A DNA stretch of 47,173 nucleotides from positions 1 through 47,173 of the forward strand of contig CAJUNM010000003.1 in assembly GCA_910587805.1 (NCBI GenBank), given 5' to 3'. Below are positions 1-6,713 of this stretch, piece after piece. The notes beneath the pieces are model-generated. The model was given only the letters and a program-made list of their open reading frames with translations, ran no database searches and was not told the origin of the DNA. Position 1 is the first letter of the stretch. Each line of letters opens with the position of its first letter. Position numbers and translations under genes: made by a program. This DNA is from an uncultured Christensenellaceae bacterium (GTDB lineage Bacteria; Bacillota; Clostridia; Christensenellales; Pumilibacteraceae).

Positions 1-71
1 CGATGTAATAAAAAATAATAAAAAATATTAAAAAACGCTTGACAAACTAACAATATACAGCAAAATTGCAA

Positions 72-100
72 TTGCTTAATCCGACAAAATATGCTATAAT
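72..100 (+). promoter_or_regulatory. Sigma-A promoter giving a near-leaderless mRNA
   Basis: A -35 box TTGCTT (72-77), a 17-base spacer and a perfect -10 box TATAAT (95-100) lie directly before the ATG at 108. The gap from the -10 box to the ATG is only 7 bases, so transcription should begin at or one base before the start codon. There is no Shine-Dalgarno sequence. Confidence 0.7.
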
Positions 101-107
101 TATCTAC

Positions 108-794
108 ATGGGTAACAAACCGAGCGAAGGATACCGCAAGCACGTCGGCAAAGCGTTCGACATAAAGACAAAGGCGTTTGCAATATTGTCGTTGTTGACG
201 AGCGTTGCCATAACCGTTTTTTATTGCGTCGGCGCGATAATTTACAGATCGGTTTGGTATGTCGCGCTGTCGGGCTATTACGCTACTATGATAGTTTTCC
301 GCGCCGCGACGCTGCTTGCCAACCTGAAGTGCGCCGTCAAGTTCCGCGGCGACGAGGCGGGCGCGAGCTTGTATAAATGGAAGATTTTTCTCGGCAGCGG
401 TATATTCCTGCTCGTGACCGATATTGCAATGAGCTTTGCGATAGGGCAGTTAGCGCTCGGCGGCGGCACAAAATCGAGTATCGTTATGGCGATAGGCACG
501 GCGGTTTATACGTTTTATAAGATCATCATGTCGGCTGTCAATGCGGTAAAGGCGGGGAGATTCGCAGACCCCGTGACGCAAGCTTTGCGCAACCTCAACG
601 TCGCCGCAGCGTGTATGTCCGTGGTTTCGCTCACTGCGGCATTGTGCGCCACGTTCGGGAACAACGTCGCGTTTAATAAGATAATGACTATCGCCGTCGG
701 CGGCGCTGCGATTTTGATAGTGCTCGCCATTTCGATCGTGATGACCGTGCGCGCCGCGGTCAACATTTCACGCGAAAAGAAAAGTATCGCATAA
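108..794 (+). CDS. Polytopic membrane protein of unknown function
   Basis: The protein has 228 residues and is dominated by about six hydrophobic segments, at roughly residues 20-45, 50-73, 93-115, 125-148, 158-180 and 190-215. Short basic loops separate them (for example KHVGKAFDIKTK before the first). I do not recognise the family. The ATG at 108 was chosen because a TATAAT box ends at 100; the frame is open further upstream only to a TTG at 66, which would lie upstream of the promoter. It stands alone: the next gene is a tRNA with its own promoter. No catalytic or transport signature is visible, so no function is proposed. Confidence 0.75.
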   Translation: MGNKPSEGYRKHVGKAFDIKTKAFAILSLLTSVAITVFYCVGAIIYRSVWYVALSGYYATMIVFRAATLLANLKCAVKFRGDEAGASLYKWKIFLGSGIFLLVTDIAMSFAIGQLALGGGTKSSIVMAIGTAVYTFYKIIMSAVNAVKAGRFADPVTQALRNLNVAAACMSVVSLTAALCATFGNNVAFNKIMTIAVGGAAILIVLAISIVMTVRAAVNISREKKSIA

Positions 795-818
795 AATCGA
801 AATTAGCGCGTATAACGC

Positions 819-847
819 TTGACAAATCCTATGCGATGGAATATAAT
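819..847 (+). promoter_or_regulatory. Promoter of tRNA-Arg(ACG)
   Basis: TTGACA (819-824), a 17-base spacer and TATAAT (842-847) match the sigma-A consensus exactly. The predicted start near 854 leaves a leader of about 43 bases before the mature tRNA. Confidence 0.9.
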
Positions 848-896
848 ACAAAAGTATCGAATCGCTTTGCGCATTTATACAGTAATTAAATATCAT

Positions 897-973
897 GCAC
901 TCATAGCGCAATTGGATAGAGCGTCTGGCTACGGACCAGAAGGTTGGGAGTTCGAGTCTCTTTGGGTGCACCA
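897..973 (+). tRNA. tRNA-Arg, anticodon ACG, CCA encoded
   Basis: The seven-base acceptor arm GCACTCA (897-903) pairs with TGGGTGC (963-969), with one G-U pair, followed by discriminator A970 and an encoded CCA (971-973). The anticodon loop CTACGGA gives anticodon ACG (read as ICG), which serves the CGU/CGC/CGA arginine codons. The T arm with TTCGAGT is present. The gene has its own consensus promoter and a terminator directly downstream. It borders an AT-rich accessory patch, so it is a possible integration site, but no second copy of its 3' end was seen in the window. Confidence 0.95.
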
Positions 974-977
974 CGAG

Positions 978-1020
978 CAACCTTATTCGGATAATTCGAG
1001 TAAGGTTGTTTTATTTTTAT
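978..1020 (+). terminator. Rho-independent terminator of tRNA-Arg(ACG)
   Basis: A 12-bp stem (CAACCTTATTCG paired with CGAGTAAGGTTG, one G-T pair) with a 7-base loop is followed by a T-rich tail at 1008-1020. Confidence 0.9.
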
Positions 1021-1087
1021 AGAAACTGATTAATAATTAGCAGTATTTATAAGTATTGAAAAAACGGTTTTCACAAAGGAATATTCG

Positions 1088-1306
1088 CTATCTCACCTTA
1101 GATGGTAAAATATAGTCACATTGTAGTCCATGTCTTTCTTCCAAAATATCTTGATGACCGTTTTTGCACCGATTTGCTTTTTTATTGTAATGTTGACAAC
1201 ATTGACACCCGATTATTTCTTTCGCAAGGCTGTTCCAAACGCGTTGTTTTCCTTCCGGGTCGCCTTTTAGAATTAGTTTTTCAAGTTTTCTTTTTATTGT
1301 GCACAT
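1088..1306 (-). CDS. Small cysteine-rich hypothetical protein
   Basis: A 72-residue ORF with a good ribosome binding site (TATAGGAGATAAAA before ATG). The N-terminal half is basic and helical. The C-terminal half carries four cysteines (GCQCC, NRC, LQC) spaced like a small metal-binding knot. I do not recognise a family. It lies just downstream of the Tudor-like ORF on the same strand and in the same AT-rich patch, so the two were probably one transcription unit. Being short and next to decayed genes, it could itself be non-functional. Confidence 0.5.
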   Translation of the reverse strand: MCTIKRKLEKLILKGDPEGKQRVWNSLAKEIIGCQCCQHYNKKANRCKNGHQDILEERHGLQCDYILPSKVR

Positions 1307-1315
1307 TTTTATCTC

Positions 1316-1690
1316 CTATAAATTTTTTTTATCTCTATTGAGTGAATTGAAATTTATCATATCGCCGGAGTCAAATATATTAGGCGCTGTAAACTCTTTT
1401 TCATTGTGGTCGAATTGAACTGTGAAAATTTGACCGTCTACTTTTTTAATAACGCCCAAACCGAATTTTTTATGATGTACGGCGTCATTGACTCGAATGC
1501 TTACTTTACAATTGGTTGGAGAAGGAGGGGATTGTAGTTTATGAGACGAAGCGGCGTCTCCATTATGTACGGATGGCGAGCTATTCTTTGATTGCAATCG
1601 CCTTTTACGAGACGAATTAAATATTGCATAAATAAAAAGATAAAGTAACGATGTGCATAATACCGATAGCGCGATTGCACTTAAAGGGTC
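1316..1690 (-). pseudogene. Membrane helix plus PcrA/UvrD-type Tudor-like domain, start missing
   Basis: The open frame runs from a TAA at 1691-1693 to its stop at 1316. It encodes one hydrophobic helix (ALSVLCTSLLYLFIYAIF, about 1610-1675), a basic stop-transfer patch (SSRKRR), a Ser/Pro linker and a C-terminal domain. That domain contains VNDAVHHKKFGLGVIKKV and VQFDHNEKEF, resembling the small Tudor-like barrel at the end of PcrA/UvrD helicases. The only usable start (TTG at 1597) falls after the helix, so the helix region has no start codon. The frame follows directly, one frame off, from the broken ORF at 1681-2037. I read both as pieces of one frameshifted gene. It could instead be a short cytosolic protein starting at the TTG. 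Confidence 0.5.
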
Positions 1691-2037
1691 TTAAACGAAA
1701 AATCTTTTTCGATTGCAACTCGTTTGGTATATGTAACTTCAATCATTTCGTTTGAATATCCAGCGCATCGACTACATACGCGATAACCATTGTTAATAGC
1801 TTGTTGCTTTCCCATAGGTATCTTAGAATTGGATAAGTATGAACAATCTTCGCTATGGTAACATTCTCAGTATGCGGTTACATATACACACGGCTCGGTC
1901 TTTGTAACGATTTGAGTATAATACGAAGTTGGAGTATAGGTGGTAATAAGAATATAAAATAGGTAAGCAATAGGTACGCATAATACAATGCATATGATGA
2001 TATTGATTACGATTTTTTTTCTTTGTTACAGAATCAC
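1681..2037 (-). pseudogene. Broken membrane protein with YHxxxC...CSRC metal-binding-like domain
   Basis: Reading the minus strand in one frame gives a hydrophobic helix (about 1940-2015), then VYVTAY, an in-frame TGA at 1867-1869, ECYHSEDCSYL, KIPMGKQQAINNGYRVCSRCAG, and a stop at 1681. The pattern Y-H-x-x-x-C...A...GY-x-x-C-x-x-C is known from many small secreted or membrane proteins. The TGA sits where those proteins usually have glycine (GGA), so one base change explains it. No ATG starts the frame; a GTG at 2037 is followed two codons later by TAA (2026-2028). TGA is an ordinary stop elsewhere in this window (for example metK and the terminal codon of the P-type ATPase), so recoding is unlikely and decay is preferred. 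Confidence 0.6.
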
Positions 2038-2068
2038 ACGCTCATATTATAACAAATAAAATCGAAAT

Positions 2069-2094
2069 ACTCAACTAATCAACCATGGTTGAGT
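2069..2094. promoter_or_regulatory. Palindromic operator upstream of the first XRE regulator
   Basis: TCAACCATGGTTGA (2079-2092) is a perfect 14-base palindrome, nested in a wider inverted pair ACTCAAC / GTTGAGT (2069-2094). It lies about 60 bases before the XRE start. The half-site GTTGA reappears in the related site before the second XRE gene, which supports autoregulation (inference). Confidence 0.6.
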
Positions 2095-2152
2095 ATAAAA
2101 GTTTGAAAAAGATTTATACTAATAACCTATGATTGATTAAGGAGGGCGAACT

Positions 2153-2392
2153 ATGACATTTAACGAAGCCCTCGCGGCGCGAATAAACGAGTTGCTTTCC
2201 GAAAAGGGAATGACGCAATATCGATTGGCGATGAATAGTGGTGTTACCGCTCAAAACATAGATCATATCCGTCGGCAACGAAATCAAACGAATGCGGTAA
2301 ACATCATTTATCAAATAGCGCAAGGTTTCGGAATGACACTTAAAGAATTTTTCGACAGTCCGCTGTTCGATATAGAGAATATTATTGACTAA
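2153..2392 (+). CDS. XRE-family helix-turn-helix regulator, copy 1
   Basis: The 79-residue protein is essentially a single lambda-repressor-like HTH domain. It opens with FNEALAARINELLSEKGMTQYRLAM, has the turn at NSGVTAQNIDHIRR, and ends with an acidic tail after IAQGFGMTLKEFFDSPLF. It has a strong ribosome binding site (AAGGAGGG, 6 bases before ATG) and a palindromic operator upstream. It is a close paralogue of the protein at 2501-2740, and the upstream DNA is duplicated too. Such proteins usually act as autorepressors of mobile or accessory loci. Its target here is unknown. Confidence 0.88.
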   Translation: MTFNEALAARINELLSEKGMTQYRLAMNSGVTAQNIDHIRRQRNQTNAVNIIYQIAQGFGMTLKEFFDSPLFDIENIID

Positions 2393-2396
2393 TAGA

Positions 2397-2419
2397 AGAT
2401 CGCAAAGTGCGGTCTTTTT
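2397..2419 (+). terminator. Terminator between the two XRE genes
   Basis: A 7-bp stem AGATCGC / GCGGTCT (one G-T pair) with a 5-base loop is followed by five T residues. The two XRE genes are therefore probably separate transcription units. Confidence 0.75.
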
Positions 2420-2420
2420 C

Positions 2421-2440
2421 TAATCGACAATAGTTGATTA
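2421..2440. promoter_or_regulatory. Imperfect palindromic operator upstream of the second XRE regulator
   Basis: TAATCGAC-AATA-GTTGATTA is a 20-base inverted repeat with one mismatch. It occupies the same relative place as the 2069-2094 palindrome before the first XRE gene. The TTGA-rich stretch and TTTATACT just downstream are shared by both copies and probably form the promoters. Confidence 0.5.
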
Positions 2441-2500
2441 TAGTAAATTGAAAAGGATTTATACTGATAATAACCTATTATTGATTAAGGTGGGCTGAAT

Positions 2501-2740
2501 ATGACATCAGCCGAAGCTCTTGCGGCGCGTATCGATGAACTGTTAGAGCAAAAGAATATGACGCAGTATAAGCTTTCGATGGAGAGTGGTGCAACCAACT
2601 CGATGATAAGCGAGATTCGGCATTGCAAAAATAAGTCGACCGCGTTGTCCGTTGTGTATAACATAGCGCAGGGGTTTGGTATTGAATTATCGGAATTCTT
2701 CGATAGTCCGTTATTCAGAGAAGGGAATATTATCGACTAA
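2501..2740 (+). CDS. XRE-family helix-turn-helix regulator, copy 2
   Basis: This 79-residue paralogue of the preceding gene has the same length and the same ends (EALAARIDELL at the start, FFDSPLF and IID at the end). Most differences fall in the recognition-helix region (NSMISEIRHCKNKST against AQNIDHIRRQRNQTN), which suggests that the two copies bind different operators. The ribosome binding site is AAGGTGGG. A perfect 10-bp hairpin terminator follows. Tandem duplication including the regulatory DNA is directly visible; divergence of DNA specificity is inference. Confidence 0.88.
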   Translation: MTSAEALAARIDELLEQKNMTQYKLSMESGATNSMISEIRHCKNKSTALSVVYNIAQGFGIELSEFFDSPLFREGNIID

Positions 2741-2776
2741 TTTTCAATATAGAAAATATAACAGATTGAAATGCCC

Positions 2777-2810
2777 CTATAAGTTTATCCAAACTTATAG
2801 CGCGTTTTTT
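2777..2810 (+). terminator. Terminator after the second XRE gene
   Basis: A perfect 10-bp stem CTATAAGTTT / AAACTTATAG with loop ATCC is followed by CGCG and six T residues. Confidence 0.85.
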
Positions 2811-2855
2811 ATAGCAAAGAAATTACAAAGTGAAAAAAGTATATGGGATTTCAAG

Positions 2856-2978
2856 TTATGTACGGATCGTAACAGCGAAGGTATAAACATCGGATTCGGT
2901 AATTGAACCGTTTACCGTCGAAACGTAGAAATTGACCTCTTCGATTTGATCCGAGTATTTCCGCAGCATAATGCGCAT
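2856..2978 (-). pseudogene. C-terminal remnant of an unknown protein
   Basis: The minus strand reads RKYSDQIEEVNFYVSTVNGS and ITESDVYTFAVTIRT before a stop. Its composition looks like genuine coding sequence, unlike the Arg/His-rich shadow upstream of it. There is no credible start or ribosome binding site, and the frame runs head-on into the gene beginning at 2988. I interpret it as the tail of a gene truncated when the AT-rich patch was rearranged. It could also be chance. Confidence 0.3.
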
Positions 2979-2987
2979 AATGAACTT

Positions 2988-3764
2988 ATGAAAAAGTCGT
3001 TGATTTATTTTTCTGTGACGGCGGCGGTCGTGCTTGCCGTTGTAATAGTGTCTTTTATAGTTTCCATGCAAACCGCGCGTGCGGAGATTTTGCTTCTGCC
3101 CATTAGATCCGTAGTCGTTACGGACGGCGATGCAAAAGGCGTTGCGAGCTTATACGGCAACGGCGACAACTATGTTACCGACATAAAGGTAAACGTTGCG
3201 TTCGACGGGTTTGCACCGTACGAGATCGAGCTTGACGACGGATATTCGCCGTTTATCGAGACTTTCGATTTCGGCGGTACTGACAAATTCTTATTTTGCG
3301 CGTCGCAGACGGGCGGCAGCGGCGGATACGGGAATTATCGTGTTTACGCATTGAAAACCGATTCGTATAAGCTGTTGTACGACAACGCTGCCGACAGCAC
3401 GCTCAACACGTTCGACGCGGAGTTTTTGCCCGACGGGTTTATGCGTATCGAGGCTATGCAAAGCGGGCTTACGGTCGACGTGCGGTACATGGACGATATT
3501 TTCTTCGATAAAATTTTCGCGCCCGACGGGAGCTTGACTGGCGAACAACCGTACGTGAACGACGTGTCGTTCGTATCTCCGTCGCTCGATTCCGCGAGCG
3601 GAGTGTGGCGGCTCGTGACGTATCGCTCCGTAGTCGCGGTGGCGGAAGTCAACCGTATCGGGTATATCGTGCAAACGCTCGATTTCGTGGGCAATGAGTT
3701 CGTACCGACGTTCACCGAGTTTTCGATAAGAATGCAGCATCCCGTAATTCAGCCGCGCATATGA
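2988..3764 (+). CDS. Membrane-anchored extracytoplasmic protein of unknown function
   Basis: The 258-residue protein begins MKKSLIYF and has one long hydrophobic helix (about residues 5-30), ending in AR-A. This could be an uncleaved anchor or a signal peptide. The rest is a soluble, acidic, beta-rich domain with many Asp/Gly turns (for example GGSGGYGNYRVYALKTDSYK), like extracellular beta-propeller or lipoprotein-type domains, but no family is recognised. The ATG at 2988 starts just before the signal helix; an upstream TTG (2946) in the same frame would add 14 polar residues. There is no clear ribosome binding site. It ends before a good terminator and appears to be monocistronic. Confidence 0.65.
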   Translation: MKKSLIYFSVTAAVVLAVVIVSFIVSMQTARAEILLLPIRSVVVTDGDAKGVASLYGNGDNYVTDIKVNVAFDGFAPYEIELDDGYSPFIETFDFGGTDKFLFCASQTGGSGGYGNYRVYALKTDSYKLLYDNAADSTLNTFDAEFLPDGFMRIEAMQSGLTVDVRYMDDIFFDKIFAPDGSLTGEQPYVNDVSFVSPSLDSASGVWRLVTYRSVVAVAEVNRIGYIVQTLDFVGNEFVPTFTEFSIRMQHPVIQPRI

Positions 3765-3806
3765 TATTATCTGTAACAAGCCGATCGAGTTTTCGGCATT
3801 GTATCG

Positions 3807-3844
3807 AGATCCGACGCAGTTATTTCCGCGCGGATCTTTTTTTG
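3807..3844 (+). terminator. Terminator after the extracytoplasmic protein gene
   Basis: AGATCCG (3807-3813) pairs with CGGATCT (3831-3837), with further G-C pairing inside, followed by a run of seven T residues. Confidence 0.8.
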
Positions 3845-3885
3845 TCGTGGTCCGTAAAAATTTTTATGATTTTTCGTAAAAACAC

Positions 3886-3942
3886 TTGACAAATTGTTCA
3901 AATGTGCATATAATGATATTGAACGATTGAACTACCGTTCAA
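3886..3942 (+). promoter_or_regulatory. Promoter and inverted-repeat operator of the metal operon
   Basis: TTGACA (3886-3891), a 17-base spacer and TATAAT (3909-3914) form a perfect promoter. An inverted repeat TTGAACG (3919-3925) / CGTTCAA (3936-3942) covers the predicted start site near 3921, as expected for an SmtB/ArsR-family operator. A second GTTCAAATG element lies in the spacer, so two repressor dimers could bind. Confidence 0.85.
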
Positions 3943-3973
3943 ATGTTTAAGAAAAAAAGGAGTAAGACTTAAG

Positions 3974-4339
3974 ATGGAAACGGAAGAACATGCTATCGAC
4001 GAGGCGGAGATGCACGCGCATTCGGAGACGGTCAGAAAGGTACGGGCAGAGATGCCGAGCGACGACGAGTTGGTGGATATTGCGGAGTTTTTCAAGGTGT
4101 TCGGGGATTCGACGCGCGCAAAGATACTTGCGGCGCTCGTGGTGTCGGAGTGTTGCGTAGCGTGCATATCGGACGTGCTCAATATGAGCGTGTCGGCTGT
4201 TTCGCATCAATTGCGAATATTGCGGCAGAGCAAGCTCGTCAAGACGCGCCGCGACGGGAAGGAGATATACTATTCGCTCGACGACGCGCACATAGGCGAA
4301 ATATTCCGTACCGCGCTCGAGCACGTGAAAGAACTTTAA
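3974..4339 (+). CDS. SmtB/ArsR-family metal-sensing repressor
   Basis: This 121-residue winged-helix repressor represses its own operon until it binds divalent metal. The recognition helix is NMSVSAVSHQLRILRQ and the wing is KTRRDGKEIYYSL. The C-terminal helix reads D-A-H-(10 residues)-H-V-K-E. That reproduces the spacing of the alpha-5 zinc ligands of SmtB/CzrA (Asp, His, His, Glu), so this site looks intact. The segment SECCVAC at the start of helix alpha-3 gives three cysteines near the CadC cysteine pair, so a second, thiol-based site for Cd/Pb is possible. The N-terminus adds His and Glu residues. It is the first gene of the operon, behind a promoter with an overlapping inverted repeat. 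Confidence 0.92.
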   Translation: METEEHAIDEAEMHAHSETVRKVRAEMPSDDELVDIAEFFKVFGDSTRAKILAALVVSECCVACISDVLNMSVSAVSHQLRILRQSKLVKTRRDGKEIYYSLDDAHIGEIFRTALEHVKEL

Positions 4340-4380
4340 GGAATTAATTATTCGGAATTCCGAATTCCGAATTCTGCATT
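4339..4380. repeat. AATTCGGAATTAAG-type intergenic repeat
   Basis: A run of GAATTA / TTCGGAATTC / CGAATTC units directly follows the stop codon. Related runs follow the stops near 10026-10054, 12361-12396, 14055-14086, 29172-29203 and 31752-31772. Here it separates the repressor from the HMA gene and is itself partly palindromic. Confidence 0.6.
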
Positions 4381-4396
4381 AAATAAGGAGGTTGTT

Positions 4397-4615
4397 ATGA
4401 CTAAGACATATAAACTGCGCGATCTTGATTGCGCGAATTGTGCGGCAAAACTCGAGCGTGCCGTGAGCAAGCTCGACGGGGTAAAATCGGCGTCGGTAAA
4501 CTTTTTTGCGCAAAAGCTTACGGTGGAAGTGCCCGACGAAAATGCCGACGTCGTGCTGGCGTCGGTGCTCAAGACTTGTAAAAAGGTCGAGCCTGATATG
4601 ACGGTGATCGGATAG
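4397..4615 (+). CDS. Free-standing heavy-metal-associated (HMA) domain protein
   Basis: The 72-residue protein is a single ferredoxin-like HMA domain with the metal-binding motif DLDCANCAAKLERA near residue 12. In most Zn/Cd/Pb ATPases this domain is fused to the N-terminus of the pump. Here it is a separate small protein, and the downstream ATPase lacks it. It probably acts as a soluble metallochaperone or detached regulatory domain for that pump (inference). A strong ribosome binding site (AAGGAGG) precedes the ATG. The stop is 17 bases before the ATPase start. Confidence 0.9.
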   Translation: MTKTYKLRDLDCANCAAKLERAVSKLDGVKSASVNFFAQKLTVEVPDENADVVLASVLKTCKKVEPDMTVIG

Positions 4616-4632
4616 TCGGCAGGTGCGATGCT

Positions 4633-6579
4633 ATGAGCAAGAACAAGAAAAACCTTATACGCATAGCGGTCGTTGCCGTGCTGTTTGCGGTCGCGTTGTC
4701 ATGTTACATAGTGTTCGAGGACGATGCGCCGTGGTGGGCGTGGCTTATCGTTTTCGTTCCGATATATCTTGCGATAGGGTACGACGTACTTTGGCGCGCG
4801 TGTAAAAACATAGCGCGAGGCAAGGTGTTCGACGAAAATTTCCTTATGGTTATAGCGACCGTGGGCGCGTTCTGCGTGCTCGAGTTTGCCGAAGCGGTAG
4901 CGGTCATGCTGTTCTATCAAGTGGGCGAATTGTTCCAAAGCTACGCCGTGGGCAAATCGAGGAAGTCGATAGCCGCATTGATGGATATTTGTCCCGAAAC
5001 GGCGCGGGTGCTCGACGATGACGGCGAGCACGTCGTACCGCCCGAGGCTGTCGAGCTTGGATCGATAGTGGTAGTAAAGCCCGGGGAACGCGTGCCCATA
5101 GACGGCGAGGCGATCGAGGGTTCGGGCTATCTCGACTGCTCGGCGTTGACGGGCGAAAGCGCGCCCGTGTCGGTGCGCGCGGGCGATGCGGTGCTTTCCG
5201 GTGCGATTTCGTCTACGGGCGTGATCAAGATAAAAACTACCAAGAAGTACGAGGACAGCACGGTCGCGAAAATACTCGATCTCGTAGAAAACGCGTCCTC
5301 GCGCAAAGCGAAATCGGAGAATTTTATAACGCGGTTCGCGGCTGTATATACGCCCGCAGTTGTTATCGCGGCGTTGCTGCTTGCGGTGATCCCGCCGCTT
5401 TGCATAGGCATGCGCGACGGCGCGGTTTGGTCGGAATGGATAACGCGCGCGCTGACGTTTTTGGTCGTGTCGTGTCCGTGCGCGCTCGTCATATCGGTGC
5501 CTATGTCGTTTTTCGGCGGCATCGGCGCGGCGAGCAAGCTCGGAATACTCGTCAAAGGCGGCAATTATTTGGAGCTGTTGAACAAGGTCGATACGTTCGT
5601 TTTCGACAAGACGGGCACCGTTACGAAAGGCTCGTTCGAGGTGATCGGCGTTACGGGCGAGCGCGGGCAAACATTGAGTATAGCGGCGTGCGCCGAGGCT
5701 TGTTCCACGCACCCGATAGCGCGGTCGGTGGTCGCCGCGGCGCGCGAGTTCGGCGATATACCGATCGCCGCTTCGGCAGAGGAAATCGCAGGGCACGGCG
5801 TGATCGCGGAGCTTGACGGCGCGCGCATAGCGTGCGGCAACGACAAGCTGATGCGCCGCGAAAACGTCGAGTACGAGGAATACGCAGGCGCGGGCGGAAC
5901 GGTGGTATACGTTGCTCGGAACGGGATGTTTATCGGCGCGATAGAGATCGCCGACGCGGTCAAGGACGATTCCTCCGCGGCGATCGCCGAGCTGAACGCG
6001 GGGTGCAGAACAGTCATACTTTCGGGCGATAGGGAAGAAACCGCAAAGCGCGTAGCGGCGGCGGTGGGCGCGAGCGAATACCGCGCGGAGCTGTTGCCCG
6101 ATCAAAAAGTAACGGAACTCGAGCGCATTATGGCGGTAGACTCCGCAGAGAACGGTAAAGACAAAGCGCACGGTAAAAAGCGCAAAGGCGCGGTGGCGTT
6201 CGTGGGCGACGGCATAAACGACGCGCCCGCAATATCCCGCGCCGACGTCGGCATAGCGATGGGCGGTATCGGCAGCGATGCGGCGATAGAGGCGGCGGAC
6301 ATTGTGCTCATGACAGACAAGCTGTCGTTACTGCCCAAAGCGCGACGCATAGCGAAAAAGACCGTTTCCATTGTCATAGAAAACATTGTGCTCGCGCTCA
6401 TCGTAAAGCTTGCCGTGCTCGTGCTCGCCGCTCTCGGCTTTGCAAATATGTGGCTTGCTGTGTTCGCAGACGTCGGCGTTGCGGTGCTCGCTATACTCAA
6501 TTCGATGCGCGCGCTCCGGTTTAACAAGATTAAAGATAAGTCGAGCGTGAAACTATCGGCAGACAAAAATCCTCGCTGA
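4633..6579 (+). CDS. cadA: P1B-type Zn/Cd/Pb-exporting ATPase (CadA/ZntA-like)
   Basis: This 648-residue heavy-metal pump exports soft divalent cations across the membrane using ATP. Motifs in order: TGES of the actuator domain; the transmembrane metal site SCPCAL (about residue 281); the phosphorylation motif DKTGT (about 325); the nucleotide-site THPIARS (about 360); and GDGINDAP (about 525). The last helices contain the ADVGVAVLAILNSMR segment with the Asp typical of the Zn/Cd/Pb subgroup rather than copper pumps. There is no N-terminal HMA domain; it is supplied by the preceding gene. A short insertion rich in Lys/Gly (KDKAHGKKRKG) precedes GDGIND. Order of genes and the SmtB-like regulator agree with zinc/cadmium export. 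The exact metal cannot be told. Confidence 0.93.
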   Translation: MSKNKKNLIRIAVVAVLFAVALSCYIVFEDDAPWWAWLIVFVPIYLAIGYDVLWRACKNIARGKVFDENFLMVIATVGAFCVLEFAEAVAVMLFYQVGELFQSYAVGKSRKSIAALMDICPETARVLDDDGEHVVPPEAVELGSIVVVKPGERVPIDGEAIEGSGYLDCSALTGESAPVSVRAGDAVLSGAISSTGVIKIKTTKKYEDSTVAKILDLVENASSRKAKSENFITRFAAVYTPAVVIAALLLAVIPPLCIGMRDGAVWSEWITRALTFLVVSCPCALVISVPMSFFGGIGAASKLGILVKGGNYLELLNKVDTFVFDKTGTVTKGSFEVIGVTGERGQTLSIAACAEACSTHPIARSVVAAAREFGDIPIAASAEEIAGHGVIAELDGARIACGNDKLMRRENVEYEEYAGAGGTVVYVARNGMFIGAIEIADAVKDDSSAAIAELNAGCRTVILSGDREETAKRVAAAVGASEYRAELLPDQKVTELERIMAVDSAENGKDKAHGKKRKGAVAFVGDGINDAPAISRADVGIAMGGIGSDAAIEAADIVLMTDKLSLLPKARRIAKKTVSIVIENIVLALIVKLAVLVLAALGFANMWLAVFADVGVAVLAILNSMRALRFNKIKDKSSVKLSADKNPR

Positions 6580-6630
6580 AACGGCGTGTATATCGTAAAT
6601 TTTGAGGATATAAAGTTAACAGAATCGCAA

Positions 6631-6672
6631 TAAAAACGCAAGGATAAATATTTATCCTTGCGTTGCTTTTAT
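6631..6672. terminator. Bidirectional terminator between convergent genes
   Basis: AACGCAAGGATAAAT / ATTTATCCTTGCGTT (6635-6664) is a perfect inverted repeat. It is flanked by T-rich tails on both strands (GCTTTTAT on plus, TTTATTG on minus). It serves the ATPase operon and the hydrolase gene ending at 6714. Confidence 0.8.
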
Positions 6673-6713
6673 CATTCCTTAATATACCGTGAACGAGAAC
6701 TATTCTGCTTTGT

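Noticed and set aside
1867..1869. TGA recoded as glycine, tryptophan or selenocysteine
   Set aside because: Many intact genes in the window end in TGA, no selenocysteine element is visible, and the same gene has further lesions (missing start, frame change). Decay is simpler.
2676..2906. 76-residue plus-strand ORF after the second XRE gene
   Set aside because: It overlaps the XRE gene and reads through its hairpin terminator, and it lacks a binding site.
963..2990. Attachment-site duplication for an element integrated at tRNA-Arg(ACG)
   Set aside because: I looked for a second copy of the tRNA 3' end downstream and found none, and there is no integrase.
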